Of a DNA stretch of 41,168 nucleotides, positions 35,702-41,168 are shown piece after piece. Origin of the DNA: UBA11612 sp964475755 (lineage in GTDB: Bacteria; Pseudomonadota; Alphaproteobacteria; Rhodospirillales; Rhodospirillaceae); NCBI GenBank assembly GCA_964475755.1, contig CAYYXR010000027.1, forward strand, positions 1-41,168, written 5' to 3'. The position numbers and the translations under genes are program-made. Each line of letters starts with the position of its first letter. The stretch's first letter is position 1. Below the pieces are notes generated by a model. That model was given only the letters and a program-made list of their open reading frames with translations, did not search any database and was not told where the DNA came from.

Positions 35702-36670
35702 TTAGTCGAGCCTTCCTTCCAATTCTCTGTAAACGCGAACAATTACGAACGGTTCAAGAGAACCACGCATCGCCCAATCATCGTACTCGCCCCAATCGGC
35801 TTGCTGCGCGGCTTCGCAAGATGCATCGGAGCCAGCTTCAGGTTTCGCCATTTCGCATGGTGCTCCGGCCGAATAAAGCTCCTTGGCTTCATTGACGACG
35901 TGCACCAGCGCTTTGCGGAATTCCTCTAAGTCGGATCTCATTGTCGCTTGATCATCTATGAAACCATGACCCGGAATGTACCAGGACACGTCCATAGATT
36001 GCGCGTTCTCAATAGTATTGATCCATTCCGAGGGATTTCCAGTTCTCATAGCTGGAAATACGTCACGAAGGTACAACTCTCCCATAAACAGCACTTTTGA
36101 CTGTGGGAGATATGCAACTAAATCTCCACCTGTGTGACCCCGACCAATATTCAAAATCTGAATCTCTGTTCCACCCATTGAAATGGTGCGCTTGTTCGCG
36201 ACGGTTTCCGTGGGCGGATATGGACGCCCAGCCATTACACGCTGGGAATAGAACGATGAAATAAAAACAACGTCCGGGAAAGCTTCTTTAAACGCCTCAT
36301 TTCCACCAACATGGTCGCGGTGGTCTGACGCCACTACCACATATTTGGTGGGCTGCGACGTCACGCTTTTGACCATATCAACCAACGCAGCGCTCTGCTC
36401 AACTGTCTCTTGCCCATCAACAACCACGACGCCTTCAGAGGTCACAACAATCAAGCTAACGGTGTTAATAATATTCCCTTCACCGTCGGGTGAGTGAAGA
36501 TCTTCGTAGGCATAGATATTGGGCTCAATTTCCGTCCAGCGGGGGAAGTCTTCGGGAGTTAAACCGCGTGCGGTGATCTCCGCCGAGTCAGGATAATTCC
36601 CATTTTGTGCATATGCCGGAATTGCCAAAACAAGTAGCGCACCAACAGCTGCAAATAAAAGACGATGCAT
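35702..36670 (-). CDS. Secreted metallo-beta-lactamase-fold protein with atypical metal motif
   Basis: A 322-residue protein with a Sec signal (MHRLLFAAVGALLVLAIPAYAQ) and an MBL fold: GNIINTVSLIVVTSEGVVVVDG, SDHRDHVGG, GRGHTGGDLV, GELYLRD and PGHG. The first histidine of HxHxDH is replaced by Ser115 (S-D-H117-R-D119-H120), and the bridging aspartate of GDL is Glu198, so zinc binding may differ from classical hydrolases. Substrates of this broad fold include lactones, thioesters, sulphate esters and quinoprotein-linked compounds; none can be named. The start at 36670 gives the signal peptide; 45 upstream codons in frame look non-coding. It lies 41 bases before cassette C on the same strand, so it may be cotranscribed. 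It is probably periplasmic. Confidence 0.85.
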   Translation of the reverse strand: MHRLLFAAVGALLVLAIPAYAQNGNYPDSAEITARGLTPEDFPRWTEIEPNIYAYEDLHSPDGEGNIINTVSLIVVTSEGVVVVDGQETVEQSAALVDMVKSVTSQPTKYVVVASDHRDHVGGNEAFKEAFPDVVFISSFYSQRVMAGRPYPPTETVANKRTISMGGTEIQILNIGRGHTGGDLVAYLPQSKVLFMGELYLRDVFPAMRTGNPSEWINTIENAQSMDVSWYIPGHGFIDDQATMRSDLEEFRKALVHVVNEAKELYSAGAPCEMAKPEAGSDASCEAAQQADWGEYDDWAMRGSLEPFVIVRVYRELEGRLD

Positions 36671-36960
36671 CGAACCCCACCCAATTGCGTCGACCATGGC
36701 TGCAACAGCCACGACTGCATTCGTTTTTTCGTAAACAACTTCTTCCAAACGAGGTCCAGGAAACGAATAAATTCGCTCAATGCCAACCAAGTGGCTTGGC
36801 CTCATTTACCAACCTCACGAGCCTACATATATGTGCCCCCGTCCACAATCAAGCAAACCCGGCAAGTATCATCCTGCAATTGTCGAATACGCAGAATAAA
36901 TGTTCCTTGGAACACCTTTCCTCAGCAAATTGCGCAAGAAATTTTCGGCCCGAAAAAGGG
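36671..36960. promoter_or_regulatory. Gap with two palindromes upstream of the MBL gene / cassette C
   Basis: TGTTCC-tt-GGAACA at 36901-36914 is a perfect 14-bp inverted repeat. TTTTCGG-c-CCGAAAA at 36942-36956 lies just after the porin stop. The first could be an operator for the MBL/cassette C transcript; the second may act as a weak terminator or part of a bipartite site. No gene was found in the gap. Confidence 0.4.
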
Positions 36961-38055
36961 TCAAAATACTAGCTTTATGCCCACGGTTCCGCCTTTGCTT
37001 TGCCAAACATTGCTATTGATGTCGCGCTGCTCAGCAAAAAAGCCGGCAACGCCAACGCTAATACCTGGCGCCAGGCGGTAGTCTGTTTGAAACATGATTC
37101 GGTCGGCGTATTCGCCAACCGGCATCCCTTTTGACGGGCGACGGTTTGAGCTCCGATAGTCGGTAGACACCGTGAAAGAACCAAGCCGCCGAAGAATCCC
37201 GACAGTCCAGGCAAAATCCCGCGCACCGTTGTCGAGACGCGCACTAATGACCGCTCCACCGATGTCCCAGTCGGCATTGCGCCATTGCAGGGAAGCATTC
37301 CAGGCCTTTGTTCCACTTCCATCTGCAAGCGGCGTTTCCATGTCGAAATAGCCGCCATAAATTTGAACAACACTTTGTGCCAATCGAAACTCGTAATTCG
37401 CGGATATATCCACGGCATTGTGATTGCTTGTTTGTGTATCGACCGGACCTTCGGTGGAGTTGTTAGTTGGATAATATCCGACAGCGACTTGAAGACCACT
37501 CAACCGAGGCGTTTGATAAGCCACACCAAGCGACCTGCTTATGAAGCGCTTAAAGGTGAGGCCGTCACGCTGCGGAATATTGGTGCGCGGAACAACCATC
37601 GCGCTGAATATTTCATCACCAACGGCAAGAAACGCCTGCGGCGCCGGAAATCTCAGAGACGTATTGTTAAATGGCTTGCGAACACCGACCTGAACATTTC
37701 CGTATGGACTGCCAACTTCCACATAAGATTCTTCGGCGTTGGTCGTGGACCAGTTATTCACGACCAAACGCGCATACCCTCTGACGTAGACCGAATCCGA
37801 TATCTCAGTTCGAGCATCTACAAAAAGACGGGAATAATGGAACTGACCCACCGGGTTTATGTTCTCTGTCGGCGCTTCGTCCCCATCAGAGAAAAATACA
37901 AACTGCGTCAGCACTCCTCCAAGCCGAACAGTTGTATCAAACCTGTCCGCAGCATGAGCGCCAACGCTTGTGCCAAGTGCAACGATCGAGATCGCAAGCG
38001 CACATGCTAAAGCGCGCAATTGAAAACTCGGAAACCCAGCGCAGCCAAACAACAT
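36961..38055 (-). CDS. Outer-membrane beta-barrel porin
   Basis: A 364-residue outer-membrane protein with a signal peptide ending near residue 37 (GTSVGAHAA|DRF). The mature protein shows alternating aromatic/hydrophobic strands (GRL/VGG-x-LTQFVFF, DARTEISDSVYVRGYARLVV, SYVEVGSPYGNVQVGVRKP, YEFRLAQSVVQIYGGYF, FFAEQRDINSNVWQS) and ends with the C-terminal Phe (GIKLVF) recognised by the BAM machinery. GSPYGNVQVGVR resembles the G-x-FGTVTVGR strand of general porins (Porin_4-like). It should allow diffusion of small solutes; specificity is unknown. A GTG three codons upstream is an alternative start, but the ATG at 38055 has GAGTGAG before it. It begins 22 bases after the 650-aa TonB receptor, so the two form an operon. 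Confidence 0.85.
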   Translation of the reverse strand: MLFGCAGFPSFQLRALACALAISIVALGTSVGAHAADRFDTTVRLGGVLTQFVFFSDGDEAPTENINPVGQFHYSRLFVDARTEISDSVYVRGYARLVVNNWSTTNAEESYVEVGSPYGNVQVGVRKPFNNTSLRFPAPQAFLAVGDEIFSAMVVPRTNIPQRDGLTFKRFISRSLGVAYQTPRLSGLQVAVGYYPTNNSTEGPVDTQTSNHNAVDISANYEFRLAQSVVQIYGGYFDMETPLADGSGTKAWNASLQWRNADWDIGGAVISARLDNGARDFAWTVGILRRLGSFTVSTDYRSSNRRPSKGMPVGEYADRIMFQTDYRLAPGISVGVAGFFAEQRDINSNVWQSKGGTVGIKLVF

Positions 38056-38077
38056 TATTCTCACTCTAAAATATCAA

Positions 38078-40030
38078 TCAGAAATCGGCAGCCAGGCTTA
38101 TTGAGTATCTCCGCTTACCTATGTACGAGAAAAACAGGTTATTGCCGCCTTGCAATTCCCACCCGTATGCGTTGGTTACGTTTTGAACGCGCACGCGTAA
38201 GGTTGCCGGAGCATCGAACAGGTCAAAGCGATACCTAGCGCCAAGGTTGAGCGTGGTAAAAGTTGGAAGCGCTAGCGTATTGGCGGAATCGGCGTAGCCT
38301 TTATCGTTATTCTCCAATTGCGCGTCTATTGAAAAGCCGTTCCATGATTTCGGCCCGTATTGGACGTCCAAGCGGCTGATCCGGGGGTCTGCACCAGGCG
38401 GTATCTCCCCTATCAATCCTTGTTCAATGAGGTCGCCTGACACACGTGCCTGCAAAAAGACGGTGCCCGCAACAACGGACAGGCCCTCCATGACCTCGCC
38501 GGCCAGCGAGATTTCTACACCTCGGTGCCGCAATGTGCCCAATCGCGTATACAAATTTGTGTTGTCTCTCTCAAAGTATGGCTTCTTAATTTTGAAAACA
38601 CCCGCAACCAATTTAAACGTCGGTGTGATCGCATATTGCACACCTGCATCAATCTGCTCGGTCAGGCTTGCCGGTTGTGCTTCACCTCTATTTCGGGCTT
38701 GTTGTGTCGCAACGCCTGACTCTTCTAGGCCGCGTGTGTAGCTTCCGTAGATTGTCAAGTCATCCGTCGCGTATATGGCGATCCCGGCATTGTAGAGCCA
38801 CGGATTGCTTCCACTTTCATCAAGCGGCAGGCCCGGCGTGAGAACCGTGCGATCGTAGAATGCCTTTTGAATGCCGGCGCTTATGGAGCCGACACCCGGC
38901 CAAACGCCGTCGTAAACGGCGCCACCGGTCCATTGACTTGAATCATCAGTACCGCGTTCTTCAAATACAAAATCTGGCTCGGGCACGGGCGCCGGCACAC
39001 CGGTTACGCCCGTTCCACCGGGAACCACCGCGGTCCCGCCGAAAAGTCTCTCGCCTTTCCTGCCACGTCCTGTGAGGTGAATGGTGTGCCGGCGCGGCCC
39101 TTCGGTAAATACGCGGGAGACGCGCACTTCTCCGGACCAAGAGGCATATACCTGCGGCGGCGTTTTCAGATACGAAATGTCCGCTGTGCCATCCGGTTGC
39201 GTATTCGAATAAAATGTCAGGTGACCGTAAGGCCGGTAGTAATGAGCTCTAAAGATGCCAGCGCGAATAGCCCATTTGTCCCAGGGCGTGTAGCGGGCAA
39301 TCGCACCATAATTCGTATCCGTCTGTTTGAAGAGAGCCCAGTCCTGCGCCCAATTGACGTGCCGCTCTATTCTTGGGGGGAGCGATGGGCCTTGAGTAAA
39401 TGTCCAAGGGCTTGCCTCCCAATCCCAACGAACAGCCCTTCCCCAAAACGGGATAAGTTCGAACGAGTCATTTGGTCTCCATCGCAAAATACCCCCGGCG
39501 GACCAGTCCTTAGCAGTCGTTCCATTATCTTCGTCGGTGAGTTTATATTTTCCGCCTACGGCAAGTGAGAGCTCGCCATCAATGATCGGGATTTGGCTAT
39601 CAACTTCTATAGAGTGCTGATTGTAAGGACCGTAACTCAAATACGGACTTATAATAAAATCGTTCCCGGGAAGACGAAGGCTGATGTCAACAATCCCCGT
39701 TGGCGCGGGAAATGGGTACGACTGCGCACTAATACCGACGCGCACAGTCGAGCTTTTCATGAGCCGATCGACGAAAACTTCACCGGGTCCGGAATTGGGC
39801 CGGTCGAAATACAACCCTTCTATGCGGACGTTGCCCGCGTTCTTGGGATTAAATCCGCGAGCGTCTTGCGTATCGTACAACCCAATCGTCTCATCGCCGA
39901 TGGAAGTGCCGAACGCATCTTGTGCCGCAGTGACAACGTTATCTCCAGCACGTTGCGCAAATGCGGAGTCAAACATTGCCACCGCCATCGCTAGGCTCAA
40001 CACGAGACGACCAACCCAAATTCGAAGCAC
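38078..40030 (-). CDS. TonB-dependent receptor (650 aa) with reduced plug
   Basis: An outer-membrane receptor with a signal peptide ending near residue 25 (MFDSAFA|Q). The plug is compact: the region DETIGLYDTQDARGFNPKNAGNVRIEGLYFDRP and RVGISAQSYPFPAPTGIVDISLRLPG replaces the first part of the usual plug, and I see no clear TonB box. Barrel motifs include DDLTIYGSYTRGLEESGVA, EQIDAGVQYAITPTFKLVAGVFKIKKPYFERD, RLGTLRHRGVEISLAGEV, TLNLGARYRF and VQNVTNAYGWELQGG, ending SISLAADF. This is a recognisable receptor type of uncertain ligand. It starts with GTG, preceded by GGGGGTGGGGAA. It is the first gene of a pair with the porin, upstream of cassette C on the same strand. Confidence 0.9.
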   Translation of the reverse strand: MLRIWVGRLVLSLAMAVAMFDSAFAQRAGDNVVTAAQDAFGTSIGDETIGLYDTQDARGFNPKNAGNVRIEGLYFDRPNSGPGEVFVDRLMKSSTVRVGISAQSYPFPAPTGIVDISLRLPGNDFIISPYLSYGPYNQHSIEVDSQIPIIDGELSLAVGGKYKLTDEDNGTTAKDWSAGGILRWRPNDSFELIPFWGRAVRWDWEASPWTFTQGPSLPPRIERHVNWAQDWALFKQTDTNYGAIARYTPWDKWAIRAGIFRAHYYRPYGHLTFYSNTQPDGTADISYLKTPPQVYASWSGEVRVSRVFTEGPRRHTIHLTGRGRKGERLFGGTAVVPGGTGVTGVPAPVPEPDFVFEERGTDDSSQWTGGAVYDGVWPGVGSISAGIQKAFYDRTVLTPGLPLDESGSNPWLYNAGIAIYATDDLTIYGSYTRGLEESGVATQQARNRGEAQPASLTEQIDAGVQYAITPTFKLVAGVFKIKKPYFERDNTNLYTRLGTLRHRGVEISLAGEVMEGLSVVAGTVFLQARVSGDLIEQGLIGEIPPGADPRISRLDVQYGPKSWNGFSIDAQLENNDKGYADSANTLALPTFTTLNLGARYRFDLFDAPATLRVRVQNVTNAYGWELQGGNNLFFSYIGKRRYSISLAADF

Positions 40031-40268
40031 TTCCCCACCCCCTTCAAAAAAACGACAACCCTTCGAATGCGAACAACAAAGGGCTGCCGTTAAGCACTAT
40101 AAATTGTCATACCCGAAACGAGCCAGCGACTTAGGGTCTCGCTAAGAGCTATTGGGTTCTTTTACCGACTATTTAAAGCAATATATTTCCAATATAGCCT
40201 TGTAGCTCGCAAAGAACCGCCCCCACACCAAGCCTGAGCCAGCTTGGCTGCATAGGATTAACTAATTA
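40031..40268. other. Gap between the amidase and the TonB receptor; inverted repeat at 40228-40247
   Basis: CCAAGC-ctgagcca-GCTTGG forms a perfect 6-bp stem 22 bases after the amidase's terminal tandem stops (TAG TAA). It may act as a terminator on the minus strand, but no U-run follows. The promoter of the TonB receptor should also be here; none was assigned. Confidence 0.35.
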
Positions 40269-41168
40269 CTAGATCGGCTCATGCTTAAAAGTAGGAGGCG
40301 GTAAGCGACCCAGCACCTTTTCAATTTCAATACCAAGCCCAAGGATACGGCTGTCATCGCCGGGCATTCCCTGCAACTGCATACCAACTGGAAGGCCTGA
40401 TGTCAGTCCAGACGGAAGGCTTAACCCGGGTGCGCCGAAACGGGATCCCCACCAGATATTGGTAAGGATCAGATCCTACTCTTCCACAAACTCTCCATTC
40501 ACCAACAAAGTCTTGCCCCGACTATGACCACTAAAATCTACGATAGTCGGCAAAATGTTCATCGTCGGCATTGCAAGCGCGACGATGCGATTGTCGCGGA
40601 ACACGCTTGAGTATGCATCCCAAGCGTCCGCAACCATTTCCTTTTGTTCCTCAAGCGTCATCGGCCTCCGCCCAATGGGTTCAGGAATTCGGCGGAAGTA
40701 ATTTTTGGGTTCAGGCGTGGTGCGGTTTTTGGTCCGCTCGGCTTCAACATCCTCCACCGTCACGCTCGGTAGATTCTCTGCAAGCCAATCTTCTAACGGG
40801 CGGGCGCCTTTTGTCACTGCCGGCCCCAAGCGGTCTTGCTCGCTGAGCTCAATCAGTCCGTTGAGATCCACTTCAATCAGAACCGCACCCGCGTCTCGAA
40901 GCTTCGAAAATGCCAGTTCGGTCGTAAGACGCACTTCTGGATCGTGCGGCCGCTTTTCCCAATAGTCGGGCCGCGGAATTCCGATGCGCACACCCTTGAG
41001 CCGAACAGTTGGCACTTCATCGCCGGTGATCACGGCATCAAGAAATGCGACGTCCTCGACGGTGCGTGCCATTGGACCCATGGTATCCATCCAACTAGTG
41101 GGCGGCACCATTCCCAGTCCGGAATATCGTTTGTTGTCTTTGCCATTCAGAAGATTGTCGACTGCGTA
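40269..41168 (-). pseudogene. Amidase (amidase-signature family), interrupted by an in-frame TAG; 5' end outside window
   Basis: The frame open at the right window edge reads YSGLGMVPPTSWMDTMGPMARTVEDVAFLDAVI, typical of the region after the catalytic Ser-cisSer-Lys core of amidase-signature enzymes, which hydrolyse carboxamides. It continues through GVRIGIPRPDYW, the MTLEEQKEMVADAWDAY segment and MPTMNILPTIVDFSG. A TAG at 40476-40478 interrupts it after NGEFVEE. The same frame then resumes without loss (DLILTNIWWGSRFGAPGLSLPSG...GLPVGMQLQG) to tandem stops at 40269-40271. Truncation there would remove the C-terminal core strands, so the product would probably be inactive. A sequence error or readthrough are the alternatives. 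The catalytic triad lies outside the window. Confidence 0.87.

Overview
The window looks like a chromosomal segment of a free-living, Gram-negative heterotroph, most likely in Pseudomonadota. The evidence is abundant Sec and Tat signal peptides, TonB-dependent receptors, a beta-barrel porin, an Lrp-linked branched-chain 2-oxoacid dehydrogenase (BCKDH) operon, and mid-range GC. I cannot separate Alpha- from Gammaproteobacteria. Most genes lie on the minus strand. No tRNA, rRNA, CRISPR array, transposase or phage gene was recognised.

Layout: 1-265 is the C-terminus of a class I photolyase (+), whose stop overlaps the stop of a 5'-truncated TonB-receptor fragment (262-549, -). Next come an SDR and an atypical NAD-binding epimerase-like protein (617-2419). 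Cassette A (2520-8003) follows, then a DAACS symporter and an AbgT transporter (8197-11080), and a methyltransferase gene broken by one in-frame TAG (11189-12151). Cassette B is 12476-17088. A 997-aa TonB receptor (17575-20568) with a strong terminator precedes an Lrp regulator and the BCKDH operon lrp/lpd/E2/E1beta/E1alpha (21062-26653). Divergently oriented are a threonine/serine dehydratase and a Tat-exported isocitrate-lyase/PEP-mutase family protein (27049-29057, +). A secreted beta-propeller (29070-29993) sits beside cassette C (30021-35660), followed by a secreted metallo-beta-lactamase-fold protein, a porin and a 650-aa TonB receptor (35702-40030). The window ends inside an amidase gene that is also interrupted by one in-frame TAG.

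The most striking feature is a secreted gene cassette present three times in about 33 kb, always in the same order and strand. It consists of a mono-heme 'planctomycete cytochrome' protein (PSD3/PSD5/PSD4/PSCyt3/PSD2, i.e. DUF1587/1595/1592/1588/1585), then a Tat-type DUF1552 (HXXSHH) protein, then a secreted protein with three Lipoprotein_15-type Y-x4-D repeat units. Cassettes A and C begin with an additional 385-391 aa secreted protein of a family I do not recognise; cassette B lacks it, and its cytochrome-like protein carries a lipobox instead. I infer a periplasmic or surface redox/hydrolytic machine that has been duplicated and diversified, possibly for different substrates brought in through the nearby TonB receptors. 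The substrate is unknown.

A second coherent unit is the BCKDH operon facing a threonine/serine dehydratase. This pair could convert threonine through 2-oxobutanoate to propionyl-CoA, under control of the adjacent Lrp-type regulator.
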